Positions 1-6,766 are shown, numbered from the stretch's first letter. The stretch: DNA of 8,273 nt from DATIBL01 sp035457505 (GCA_035457505.1 DATIBL010000029.1:1-8273); one strand, 5' to 3'. Notes: a model not told the origin generated them from the sequence alone. Program-made: numbers and translations.

Positions 1-844
1 CGCGGAGCAGGCGGTTGTTCTTGGCTTCGAAGGCGCGGAGGAGTGCGATCGATTCGCGGTCGTTCGGAAGATCGCGTTCGACAAGCTCGCGGAGTGCGGC
101 GAAATCCTTGATAAAACAGTGTCCGCCGGCGCCGCGGCCGCGATCTCCGCCCATGTGATCATACTGGTGAACCGGCTGCATGTGCGACGCGCCGATACGG
201 GGATCGCCGGTCATATTCGCCGCGATCGCGTCCCAGCGCGCTCCGTGCTTCTCGGCGAGATCATAGAGCATGTTCATATAGACGACCTTCATGTAGAGAT
301 AGCAGTTTCCGCCATACTTCGTGAGCTCCGCCTCCGACGCCGAGCAGATGCTCTTATATGGTGCTTCGGGTAAGACCGACATCACCCGCTCGGCCGCAGC
401 GCGCCACGCCGGATCGTCGAGATGCGCATCGGGGATGCCGACAATGTTGCGGTCCGGCTCGTCGATGTCTTTGCGCACCGATGTCTCGCGCAGGAATTCC
501 GGCGAATGGAGCACGAAGCGATCGGCGTGCGCGGCAGCGAGCTCTGCGGTCGTTCCCGGCAGAATGGTCGACTTGATCACGGCGATCTTACCTTTCCCTA
601 CGAGCGGAAGCACCGAACGCAAGATTGAATCGTCGAAGCCCTCCGGTTTGGACGGCGTCGGCACGGCGATGAACACGATGTCGCATGTGCCGATCGCGTC
701 GGCATTCGCCTCATAGGCGGGCTCCTTCGCATAGCGAACGATCGAGAATCCGCGCCCTTCGAAATGGTCGGCGAGATTCTTTCCGATCCATCCCTGTCCG
801 ATGAATCCGATCGTGAGGTCTGCGTTTTGTGCAAGCTGGGTCAT
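1..844 (-). CDS. UDP-glucose 6-dehydrogenase-family protein, compact form (partial, C-terminus off the left edge)
   Basis: The family oxidises a nucleotide sugar such as UDP-glucose to the uronate with two NAD+, in the cytoplasm. The visible part is 281 residues from the ATG at 844 with no stop before the edge. Seen: an NAD-binding GxGxxG at residues 16-21 (GQGWIG), VPTP at 61-64, KSTILPGT at 91-98 (the family's STxxPGT loop), SPEFLRE at 114-120, ELTKYGGN at 173-180 with the probable active-site Lys176, and GGHCFIKD at 240-247 with the probable catalytic Cys243. Only about 46 residues separate the glycine loop from VPTP, much less than in classical Ugd, so the Rossmann half is compact. It lies 23 bases after the yvcK stop and is probably the operon's fifth gene; no Shine-Dalgarno is visible. 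The substrate is not proven: UDP-glucose is favoured by the UXS gene in the same window, but UDP-ManNAc or GDP-mannose dehydrogenase is possible. Confidence 0.85.
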   Translation of the reverse strand, partial: MTQLAQNADLTIGFIGQGWIGKNLADHFEGRGFSIVRYAKEPAYEANADAIGTCDIVFIAVPTPSKPEGFDDSILRSVLPLVGKGKIAVIKSTILPGTTAELAAAHADRFVLHSPEFLRETSVRKDIDEPDRNIVGIPDAHLDDPAWRAAAERVMSVLPEAPYKSICSASEAELTKYGGNCYLYMKVVYMNMLYDLAEKHGARWDAIAANMTGDPRIGASHMQPVHQYDHMGGDRGRGAGGHCFIKDFAALRELVERDLPNDRESIALLRAFEAKNNRLLR

Positions 845-867
845 AGTAATTGAGTATCGTGAATATT

Positions 868-1884
868 TTATCCGAGGTAGCGGATCAGTGCCTTCGCCAA
901 TTTCTCCGGATCGTGGCGGATCAGCGTTCGGCGGATCGTATCAACCTTGGCCACGCGATGAATCCCTTCGGCCAGGAGATCGACGCCGATCAGGCTCCGC
1001 TTACGGAGATCGGCTCGATCGCCAAGCACGACCGGCTCCCCTTCGTCGGCGTATCTTCGGACGAGCGGCGCCGGAGGGCGCTTGGTGTTGTAAATGATCG
1101 CATCGAAAACCCCGCGCTTGCCGATATGCTTCTCGAGCGTCTCCACATAATCCATGACGGTAAAATCATCCGTATGTCCGTTTTTGTTCATCAGGTTCGC
1201 GACGTAAACCTTTTTTGCTCGCGAGCGCGCAAGCGCAGCGCCGACCCCCGAGACCAAGAAGTTCGGGGTTAGCGACGCATACAGATTTCCAGGCCCGACG
1301 ACGATAAGATCGGCATCCCGGATCGCAATGAGCGCCTTTTTGTTGGCCCGCGCGCGCGGCTTGAGATAGATCTTCTTGATCCCAAAGCGCGACACGAGCT
1401 GATAATCCGTCAGCGCGGATTCTCCCTCGAGCGTTTTCCCATTCTTGAGTTCCGCCATCAGCTCGACACGATCGAGCGTCACCGGGATCACCCGGCCGCG
1501 GATCGCGAGAATCTTTCCCGCGACATCGAGCGCGTGATCAAGCGAACCCGTCACCTGCTCCAGGGTCGAGATGAAAATGTTTCCGAAGCTGTGCCCAGCA
1601 AGCTCGCCTTTCGTATAGCGATGATTGAAAAGTTTGCGCATCACCTGATCCGCATCAGAGAGCGCCACGAGACATTGCCGCAGATCCCCGGGAGGAAGCA
1701 CGCCGAATTCGTCGCGGAGTCGGCCCGTGGAACCACCGTCGTCTGCCATCGTCACGATCGCGGAAAGATCGACCGGGTAGCGCTTTAGCCCCGTAAGGAC
1801 AGTGAACGTTCCCGTTCCGCCGCCGATCACGACCACCTTTTTCCGCGCCTCGAAGGGCTGCTTATCGTTTTTTTGCTTTGTCAT
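868..1884 (-). CDS. yvcK: YvcK/CofD-like protein (gluconeogenesis factor family)
   Basis: 338 residues, the usual YvcK size. Motifs seen: GGGTG at 21-25 in the first beta strand/loop, ADDGGSTGRLR at 47-57, PPGDLRQ at 64-70, GHSFGN at 97-102, VVGPGNLYAS at 195-204 and a GHTDDFT segment at 236-242. This set is diagnostic of the YvcK branch of the CofD fold. Known for the family: YvcK (CuvA in mycobacteria) binds UDP-sugars and is needed for normal envelope growth on gluconeogenic carbon sources; it is not a coenzyme F420 enzyme. The ATG at 1884 is chosen because it precedes the conserved core by about 16 residues and overlaps the upstream glycosyltransferase by only 23 bases; an ATG at 1920 would add 12 residues with no family match. 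Neither has a clear Shine-Dalgarno. The common rapZ-yvcK-whiA neighbourhood is absent; here it lies between glycosyltransferases and a nucleotide-sugar dehydrogenase. Confidence 0.93.
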   Translation of the reverse strand: MTKQKNDKQPFEARKKVVVIGGGTGTFTVLTGLKRYPVDLSAIVTMADDGGSTGRLRDEFGVLPPGDLRQCLVALSDADQVMRKLFNHRYTKGELAGHSFGNIFISTLEQVTGSLDHALDVAGKILAIRGRVIPVTLDRVELMAELKNGKTLEGESALTDYQLVSRFGIKKIYLKPRARANKKALIAIRDADLIVVGPGNLYASLTPNFLVSGVGAALARSRAKKVYVANLMNKNGHTDDFTVMDYVETLEKHIGKRGVFDAIIYNTKRPPAPLVRRYADEGEPVVLGDRADLRKRSLIGVDLLAEGIHRVAKVDTIRRTLIRHDPEKLAKALIRYLG

Positions 1885-3016
1885 GACGTGCAGTGTATGC
1901 GCGGATATAGCTTGCTTCATATAACTTCATCGCTTCTGCCGGGGTCGCAAAAGCCTCCACCGCAGCTTGCGCATTCCGCGAGATGCGCGATGCAAGCTCC
2001 TTGTCGTCAAGCACGCGCACGATCGCCTCGGCGAGCTGCTCCTCGTCTCCGATCGGAACGACCAGGCCGGTCTCGCCGTCGCGAATCACTTCGCCAGCAC
2101 AACCCACATCGGTCATCACGACTGGCGTCCCTGATGCTGCCGCCTCGATCACCGCGAGTCCCCATCCTTCGTAATCGGAAGACTGCACATAGACATCTGC
2201 GCCTTTGTAGTACGAAAGCGTATCGCGCGCCCAGGGAATAAAATGCACTGCCCCCGCGATCCCCATGCGCGTCGCAACAGAAACGAGCGCATCGTGTTCC
2301 GATCCGCTTCCAACGATCAGAAGCTCGGCAGAGGAATGCGACGAACGCACGCGGACGAAGGCCCGGAGCAGCAGTCGCATGTTCTTTTCTTTTTCGAGCC
2401 GCCCGAGGGAAAGCACGATCTGGTCGGCATAGGGATACGATCGGCGCAAATCAAAGCCCGGCTCGCGATTCGTGTACGCCGAGATATCGACGGGAATCGG
2501 AACCTTCGTGACCTTTTCGCGCGGAACGCCGAGCGCGAGCACTCCCCGGCGCGCACGCTCAGAGACGACGCGCACGCCATCGGCACGAAGGAGAAGCGCT
2601 GACGCGACAGCAAGCCGCACGGCGTTCATGGGATGCGCCTTCCGCCAGCCGATCGCCCAGGGGTCGGTATGAAGCTGAAGATGGAGCGGAATCCCCTTCC
2701 CTCGCGCGAAGAAGAACGCCGCAATCCCGCAGGCGAACGGATCCTGCGCGGTGGCGAGCCACTCCCCCGCATGCGACGTCGTCAGGACCTGCGCCAAACG
2801 GATGGCATCCGGGAGAAGGAATGCTTTTCCGAACGACGCAGTCGGATGGATCCACACGTGCGGGGCCAAGCGCTCAGCGAGGAACTTTCCGGAACGCGCG
2901 GCGAAGACGATCACATGCAGCTCATCCATACATGCTGCCTGAGCAAGCAGCCGATCCCGCACCGGAGAACCTGGAGCAAAGACACTGCGATCAGACGAAA
3001 ACATCACGACTCTCAT
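1862..3016 (-). CDS. GT4-type (GT-B fold) glycosyltransferase
   Basis: 384 residues, a full-length two-domain retaining glycosyltransferase that would act at the cytoplasmic side of the membrane on a lipid-linked or glycan acceptor. The C-terminal donor-binding domain is clear: LGRLEKEK at 204-211 carries the phosphate-contacting Arg206 and Lys211, and YEGWGLAVIEAAASG at 282-296 contains the E-x7-E motif (Glu283, Glu291), followed by GEV at 308-310 and GETGLVV at 314-320. The N-terminal acceptor domain has APGSPVRDR at 14-22 instead of the GG loop seen in the two neighbouring enzymes, so acceptor handling probably differs. The start ATG overlaps the upstream stop as ATGA, indicating translational coupling; a purine-rich AGGAG sits 14 bases upstream, too far for an ideal site. 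The lysine/arginine-rich tail (KAKKR) could touch the membrane. Sugar and acceptor cannot be assigned. Confidence 0.92.
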   Translation of the reverse strand: MRVVMFSSDRSVFAPGSPVRDRLLAQAACMDELHVIVFAARSGKFLAERLAPHVWIHPTASFGKAFLLPDAIRLAQVLTTSHAGEWLATAQDPFACGIAAFFFARGKGIPLHLQLHTDPWAIGWRKAHPMNAVRLAVASALLLRADGVRVVSERARRGVLALGVPREKVTKVPIPVDISAYTNREPGFDLRRSYPYADQIVLSLGRLEKEKNMRLLLRAFVRVRSSHSSAELLIVGSGSEHDALVSVATRMGIAGAVHFIPWARDTLSYYKGADVYVQSSDYEGWGLAVIEAAASGTPVVMTDVGCAGEVIRDGETGLVVPIGDEEQLAEAIVRVLDDKELASRISRNAQAAVEAFATPAEAMKLYEASYIRAYTARHDKAKKR

Positions 3017-4188
3017 ACGCGTCGAAGATTCTCCTGTTTCAGGGCCGGTGCTGCTTCGGCGAGCGCGTTAAGCGTTCCGTCGATCATGCGTGGAAGCGTG
3101 AACGATCCGGAACTCTCCTTGGCGTGCTCCGCCATCGCCCGCGCATCCTTCGAATGCCGCAACACCCAGAGGATCGCATCGGCAAGCTCGCGTGATGCGC
3201 CGGGTGCGACCAGTTTGCCATCCTTTCCATCTTCGATGAGTTCAGGATTTCCTCCCGTGCGGGTCGTCACGATCGGCGTACCGATCGCCATCACCTCAAG
3301 CAGCTGATGCGAAAGGCCTTCGTAGCGAGTATTCAAAACAAAGCACTCTGCCGTGCGGATCTGATCGAGCAATTGGCGTCGCGGAATGGAACCAAGAAGT
3401 GTCACATGCTTCTCGAGATGATGCTCGGTGATCGCCGCTTCGATCTTGGCGCGTTCCGGGCCATCCCCCGCGATCGTGAGCCGGACGGACGGAAACTTGG
3501 CGATGATCTGCGGAAAGACGCCGATGAGCTCCGTAAAACCCTTCCAAGGGACAAGGCGGCCAGCAGAGATGATCGTAGGTCCTTCTAAACCCGAATGCTT
3601 TTCGGCGGCACTCTCAGACCCAGATGTATCCGGCGGATCGAATGCGTTATATACCACGCGGATGCGGCGCGGGTCCGCGCCCCACGCCATGACCACGTGC
3701 GAAAGATATGCGCTCGGCACGAGGATAAGCGCCGCGGCATGAACGACCGACTCTTCGATATAGCGGTGCCATCGTACGCGCTGCGGGAGCGTCACGGTGA
3801 TCATTTCGAGATATTCATCGAGCGTCTGCGTCAGCCCCGAGCGCTGAACACCCTGCTCCCATGCATAATCGCCGACGACCTTCACGACGAAGGGCACGAG
3901 GCGGAGCTTTGCCCCAAAAACAGCCGGGAATCCAACCGACACCGGATCGAGTGCAAGGACAAGCGCTGCCCCCTTCGCGGCACGAAAGACCTTCCATGCA
4001 TACGCCAGATGCCGAAAGACCTTGGGCATCGTGCGCACTTCAGAAAACTTCACCAGCGTCACATCGATGCCGCGCTTCGGCAGCTCGTCGGCGAGCGCGC
4101 GGGCATACGTCGCGGGACCGCCCACTTCGGGCGGATACAGCGGGGTCGCGACAACAATACGCGGACGGAAAGCTACAGGGTTTTCCAT
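3013..4188 (-). CDS. GT4-type (GT-B fold) glycosyltransferase
   Basis: 391 residues from the ATG at 4188. The N-terminal domain has YPPEVGGPATY at 18-28, the GG loop typical of GT4 enzymes, and GDYAWEQ at 106-112. The donor domain has SAGRLVPWKGF at 208-218 (Arg211, Lys216), AGDGPER at 240-246, and YEGLSHQLLEVMAIGTP at 289-305 with the E-x7-E pair Glu290 and Glu298. An in-frame TTG at 4236 would add 16 residues and overlap the upstream gene by 64 bases. The ATG is preferred: it leaves a 16-base overlap and puts the first beta strand (RIVVATPLYPP) ten residues in. No Shine-Dalgarno is visible, so coupling to the upstream gene is likely. It ends in a 4-base ATGA overlap with the next glycosyltransferase. 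Role: transfer of a sugar from a nucleotide donor during glycan assembly; donor and linkage unknown. Confidence 0.93.
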   Translation of the reverse strand: MENPVAFRPRIVVATPLYPPEVGGPATYARALADELPKRGIDVTLVKFSEVRTMPKVFRHLAYAWKVFRAAKGAALVLALDPVSVGFPAVFGAKLRLVPFVVKVVGDYAWEQGVQRSGLTQTLDEYLEMITVTLPQRVRWHRYIEESVVHAAALILVPSAYLSHVVMAWGADPRRIRVVYNAFDPPDTSGSESAAEKHSGLEGPTIISAGRLVPWKGFTELIGVFPQIIAKFPSVRLTIAGDGPERAKIEAAITEHHLEKHVTLLGSIPRRQLLDQIRTAECFVLNTRYEGLSHQLLEVMAIGTPIVTTRTGGNPELIEDGKDGKLVAPGASRELADAILWVLRHSKDARAMAEHAKESSGSFTLPRMIDGTLNALAEAAPALKQENLRRV

Positions 4189-5387
4189 AATGGTCGAAAC
4201 ACGTGATCGCGCATCTTGGTCGCGATCAGATCCCAATCATACTCTGCCGTCACGAGTGTTTTGGCATTCTTGGTGCACGTGTCGCGAAGCACGGCGTCAT
4301 CGAGAAACCGCTTGAGCTGCCGCGCCGTTTCCTCGGGGTCTCCGATCTTTGCAAAGAGCCCGGTGGAGGGCTTCTCGGGATTCACTTCGGGATCAAAGAG
4401 AAAATCGACGATGCCTCCTGCCTGCGTCGCCACCACCGGGATCCCTGCGGCCATCGCTTCGACAAACGAGTTTCCCATTCCTTCGGAGCGCGACGGACGC
4501 GTAAAGACATCAGCGACCCTGAGATACTTCGGAAGCTCGGCATGTCCGACTTGTCCGAGGAACCGGACGCGATCTGCGACGCCTTCGTATGCCGCAAGCG
4601 CTTTGAGCTCTGCTTCGTCGGGGCCGATCCCGAGAACGAGGAACGTAACATCGGCAGGAAGATGCTTCATCGCGCGGATGACCACATCGACGGCGTTCTT
4701 CGGAACCAGCCGCGAGGTTGTGATCACGTAGCGTTCCCCTTCGCGCTTGCCGAGCTTCATGCGAAGATCGTTCAGCTCCGCATCCGAAAATACGTTCGCG
4801 AAGTGCTTCACGTCGACGGCGTTCGGCACAACGATCGGCACACCGGCAAACCCCATTCGTTTTGCCCACGCAGCGAGAAAATGCGAGATGCACTGGATCG
4901 TGTCTGCCGTCGTGAACGCACGGACAAAAAGCGGCCAGACCGGTTTCGCGAGCCGCTCGATATACTCCGGCGGATCACCTTCCTGGAGCGTCAGCACGTA
5001 CTTCACGTCGGGATAGAAAAACTTCATGATCGCCGCCGGGACACCGCACGAATGCGCCATCATCGCCCAGATCGCATCAAATTGGTATCTGCGATGCAAG
5101 CGCATCGCTTGCCATGCGGCCCAAAATTGAAAGAGGTATTTATTGAGCTTGAGCGGAAACCCCCGGAGGTCGGACATCGAAGGGTTCTCGCGCGCAAATC
5201 CGATCCGATGCACGGTCACGTTTCCGATCTTCTCAACCAGGGGCAGCGTCGAATCGAATCGCAGGCAAACCAAATGGAATTCGATCTCCGAGGGGTCGAT
5301 CCGGTCGGTGATCTCCTTGATCGCAACCTCCGCCCCGCCGACGTGTTTCGGGAAATATGCGAGGGAAAATATCAGCGCCCGCTTCAT
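4173..5387 (-). CDS. GT4-type (GT-B fold) glycosyltransferase, first gene of the operon
   Basis: 404 residues. The N-terminal domain begins with LIFSLAYFPKHVGGAE at 5-20 (GG loop at 17-18) and runs to the linker VVPNAVDV at 186-193. The donor domain has TTSRLVPKNAVD at 223-234 (Arg226, Lys230), LGIGPDE at 252-258, and SEGMGNSFVEAMAAGIP at 301-317 with the E-x7-E pair Glu302 and Glu310, then TQAGGIVDF at 321-329. The ATG at 5387 is chosen because it starts directly at the first beta strand; an upstream ATG at 5450 would add 21 residues that match nothing and would cover the divergent promoter region. Its N-terminal domain is visibly homologous to the C-terminal extension of the UXS protein at 6841-8273. 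As the first gene, it is probably transcribed from the extended -10 element just upstream, giving a leaderless or nearly leaderless mRNA. Sugar specificity is unknown. Confidence 0.92.
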   Translation of the reverse strand: MKRALIFSLAYFPKHVGGAEVAIKEITDRIDPSEIEFHLVCLRFDSTLPLVEKIGNVTVHRIGFARENPSMSDLRGFPLKLNKYLFQFWAAWQAMRLHRRYQFDAIWAMMAHSCGVPAAIMKFFYPDVKYVLTLQEGDPPEYIERLAKPVWPLFVRAFTTADTIQCISHFLAAWAKRMGFAGVPIVVPNAVDVKHFANVFSDAELNDLRMKLGKREGERYVITTSRLVPKNAVDVVIRAMKHLPADVTFLVLGIGPDEAELKALAAYEGVADRVRFLGQVGHAELPKYLRVADVFTRPSRSEGMGNSFVEAMAAGIPVVATQAGGIVDFLFDPEVNPEKPSTGLFAKIGDPEETARQLKRFLDDAVLRDTCTKNAKTLVTAEYDWDLIATKMRDHVFRPLWKTL

Positions 5388-5393
5388 GGAAAC

Positions 5394-5402
5394 AGCATAG
5401 CA
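5394..5402 (-). promoter_or_regulatory. Candidate extended -10 promoter for the glycosyltransferase operon
   Basis: Read on the minus strand the bases are TGCTATGCT, an extended -10 (TGn then TATGCT, 4 of 6 matches to TATAAT). Its 3' end is only 6 bases before the start codon of the gene at 4173-5387, so the transcript would begin at or within a base or two of the ATG. No good -35 hexamer is found 16-18 bases upstream, which an extended -10 can tolerate. Inference from sequence only. Confidence 0.4.
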
Positions 5403-5408
5403 CACCCC

Positions 5409-5465
5409 TGCCGTGCGAAAATGCCGTGCCAAGCAGGCGCAGGTTGACATTCCCGTGAAGCACGG
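5409..5465. repeat. Cluster of CCGTGC-type repeats in the divergent intergenic region
   Basis: An 8-base direct repeat TGCCGTGC occurs at 5409-5416 and 5422-5429, 13 bases start to start. Further right, CCGTG (5453-5457) and CACGG (5461-5465) form an inverted repeat with a 3-base centre, placing another CCGTG unit and a reverse GCACGG between the -35 and -10 of the plus-strand promoter candidate. Four related hexamers within about 55 bases between two divergent genes look like a possible operator. No regulator gene is present in the window, so this stays a pattern without a known partner. Confidence 0.4.
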
Positions 5466-5471
5466 TTGAAT
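5444..5471 (+). promoter_or_regulatory. Candidate sigma70-type promoter for the HAD gene
   Basis: A consensus -35 TTGACA lies at 5444-5449. After a 16-base spacer comes TTGAAT at 5466-5471, with 4 of 6 matches to TATAAT. Transcription would start near 5478, leaving a leader of about 24 bases that contains the AGGA ribosome binding site at 5492-5495. An inverted repeat occupies the spacer. The -35 is convincing, the -10 only fair. Confidence 0.45.
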
Positions 5472-5501
5472 CGATCAAGACCTTCTTTTGCAGGATCGCA
5501 T

Positions 5502-6182
5502 ATGCTTCATGTACCGGTTCGCCCCCGAATCCGAGCGCTGCTGCTCGATTTCGGTAACGTCATCGCGCCGTTCTCGTTTGATCGCTTCTTTGCACGTGTC
5601 GCGCACTTCTCCCCTTTCACGGAGACGGCGCTCCGCTTCATCCTCTTCGAGAGCGGCCTCCATGCGCGGTTCGAACGCGGCGAGATCGGTCCTGCCGCAT
5701 TCGTTGCCGACATCATGCATCGCTTCGGGCTCGACGAAACCAAGATCGACTACGCGATGTTCGCCCGCTGGCGGTGCGACATTTTCCTCCCCTCGGATGA
5801 TCTCGCACTCGATCGCCTGCTTTCCCATGTCGACCGAAGCCGCGGCAACATCGGGCTGGTTTCAAACACGGATGCGATCGTCTACGAGCGGATGATCCAT
5901 ATGCACCCGATCGTCCATCGCCATATTCCGTACGAATACCGCACGCTCTCCCATAAGGTCGGCGCAATGAAACCCGATCCGGCGATCTTCGATGACGCGC
6001 TCGGCCGCCTCAGGGTCCGCGCGAACGAAGCGCTCCTCGTCGACGACGTCTCAGTGAACGCTGATGCATTCCGCTCCATGGGTGGGCACGCGATCGTCTG
6101 GAACGCGCAAACGGCGACGGTCGGCGCGCTCGAAACCGCGCTCGAGCCCTACGGCATCTTTCAAGAAAACGCCGCCACGTGA
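5502..6182 (+). CDS. HAD-superfamily (subfamily IA-like) hydrolase, probable sugar-phosphate phosphatase
   Basis: 226 residues from the ATG at 5502, preceded by AGGA at 5492-5495 with a 6-base spacer; an in-frame TTG at 5466 would overlap the promoter and is rejected. HAD motif I is LLLDFGNV at 13-20 with the nucleophile Asp16; the usual second Asp is Gly18, giving the DxGNV form also found in the YihX group. Motif II is LVSNT at 119-123 (Ser121), motif III KPDPAIF at 157-163 (Lys157), and motif IV LLVDDVSVNAD at 178-188 (Asp181, Asp182). A helical cap fits between residues 22 and 110. YihX itself dephosphorylates alpha-glucose 1-phosphate, which would fit a UDP-glucose-linked locus, but the substrate here is an inference and could be another phosphate ester. 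It is the only plus-strand gene in the window and is convergent with the gene at 6201-6761. Confidence 0.85.
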   Translation: MLHVPVRPRIRALLLDFGNVIAPFSFDRFFARVAHFSPFTETALRFILFESGLHARFERGEIGPAAFVADIMHRFGLDETKIDYAMFARWRCDIFLPSDDLALDRLLSHVDRSRGNIGLVSNTDAIVYERMIHMHPIVHRHIPYEYRTLSHKVGAMKPDPAIFDDALGRLRVRANEALLVDDVSVNADAFRSMGGHAIVWNAQTATVGALETALEPYGIFQENAAT

Positions 6183-6194
6183 TGTGGCGGTTTT
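6172..6194 (+). terminator. Rho-independent terminator, probably bidirectional
   Basis: CCGCCAC at 6172-6178 pairs perfectly with GTGGCGG at 6184-6190 around a 5-base loop (6179-6183), followed by TTTT at 6191-6194. The HAD stop codon TGA (6180-6182) lies inside the loop, so the hairpin begins within the coding sequence. On the minus strand the same hairpin is followed by CGTTTTC (6165-6171 read in reverse), so it can also terminate the gene that stops at 6201, only 10 bases before the hairpin. Confidence 0.72.
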
Positions 6195-6200
6195 CATATT

Positions 6201-6761
6201 TCAGTCATCGTCGACGATGAGTTCTTTGACCATTCGGAGGACATGCCCGGTCTCAGTGACATGGAAGAGTCCGATGACTTCCACACGCGCAACATCTCCG
6301 GCGGTCGTGCGACGGATCACAGGCCAGCGTTCGGTATGCGGTTTCGCACAGATGGGAATGGCGGGTGCGAGCACGCGAGCCCCCGCGATCTCCTCGACAA
6401 ACGTCGTCTGTTTGACGAATGTCGCGGCAATAAGCTGGAGCAGATCGGATTTTGGACCTGATTCCGCACCCCACGCGAGATCGCCGCGTTCATTCTCAAC
6501 GATCTCTCGTTTCAGAGGAACCCGGTAGAGCTTGCGTGCAAGCGGAAGGACAGGCCGCAGCAGATCATGTGCCGCGTTCAGAGACAAATCGCGCGCCTCC
6601 ATTTCCGCCATGGCGAGATACGCCATACTGTGCCCAGTGAAATGATGCGGCCAATCGGCATAGCGGCGCGACATGACCCGAGCGACGTGCTCAGTCGCAT
6701 CATCGACCAAGCATGCCAGGACACATCTCCCGGCGAGTAAATTATCAGAACGTGTTCCCAC
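6201..6761 (-). CDS. Hypothetical protein, 186 residues, function unknown
   Basis: I do not recognise a family. The start is the GTG at 6761, because a perfect AAAGGAGG Shine-Dalgarno lies 5 bases upstream; a TTG at 6857 would add 32 residues and run into the preceding gene. The product is soluble-looking, with no signal peptide or membrane segment. Residues 13-70 look mostly helical, with an aromatic/His-rich stretch WPHHFTGHSMAY at 37-48. A Pro/Arg/Lys-rich middle follows (70-90), then a WGAESGPKSDLLQ segment at 97-109. Residues 128-182 look like alternating beta strands (ARVLAPAIPI, ARVEVIGLFHV), ending in the acidic tail VDDD. The gene sits alone between the UXS fusion gene and the convergent HAD gene, with its own candidate promoter and a shared terminator. 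The strong ribosome binding site contrasts with the rest of the window and suggests high or independent expression. Confidence 0.72.
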   Translation of the reverse strand: MGTRSDNLLAGRCVLACLVDDATEHVARVMSRRYADWPHHFTGHSMAYLAMAEMEARDLSLNAAHDLLRPVLPLARKLYRVPLKREIVENERGDLAWGAESGPKSDLLQLIAATFVKQTTFVEEIAGARVLAPAIPICAKPHTERWPVIRRTTAGDVARVEVIGLFHVTETGHVLRMVKELIVDDD

Positions 6762-6766
6762 TGGTA

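Noticed and set aside
220..231. A GCGATCGC octamer, the cyanobacterial HIP1 sequence.
   Set aside because: Only an isolated example was noticed, and it fits the general GATC excess; it is not evidence for a cyanobacterium.
2633..3307. A 224-residue open frame on the plus strand across the junction of two glycosyltransferases.
   Set aside because: It is antisense to two well-supported genes, has no family motif and has no promoter or ribosome binding site; a coding shadow.
3595..4206. A 203-residue plus-strand open frame.
   Set aside because: Antisense to the glycosyltransferase at 3013-4188, with Arg/His-rich low-complexity composition and no motif.
4189..4236. A 16-residue N-terminal extension from TTG 4236 for the middle glycosyltransferase.
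   Set aside because: The added residues are hydrophilic, lie within the preceding gene and match nothing; the ATG at 4188 fits the family start better.
4203..5447. A 414-residue open frame on the plus strand, antisense to the glycosyltransferase at 4173-5387.
   Set aside because: It mirrors a gene with clear GT4 motifs, its translation is rich in Arg, His and Cys with no recognisable motif, and such long shadows are expected in GC-rich coding DNA.
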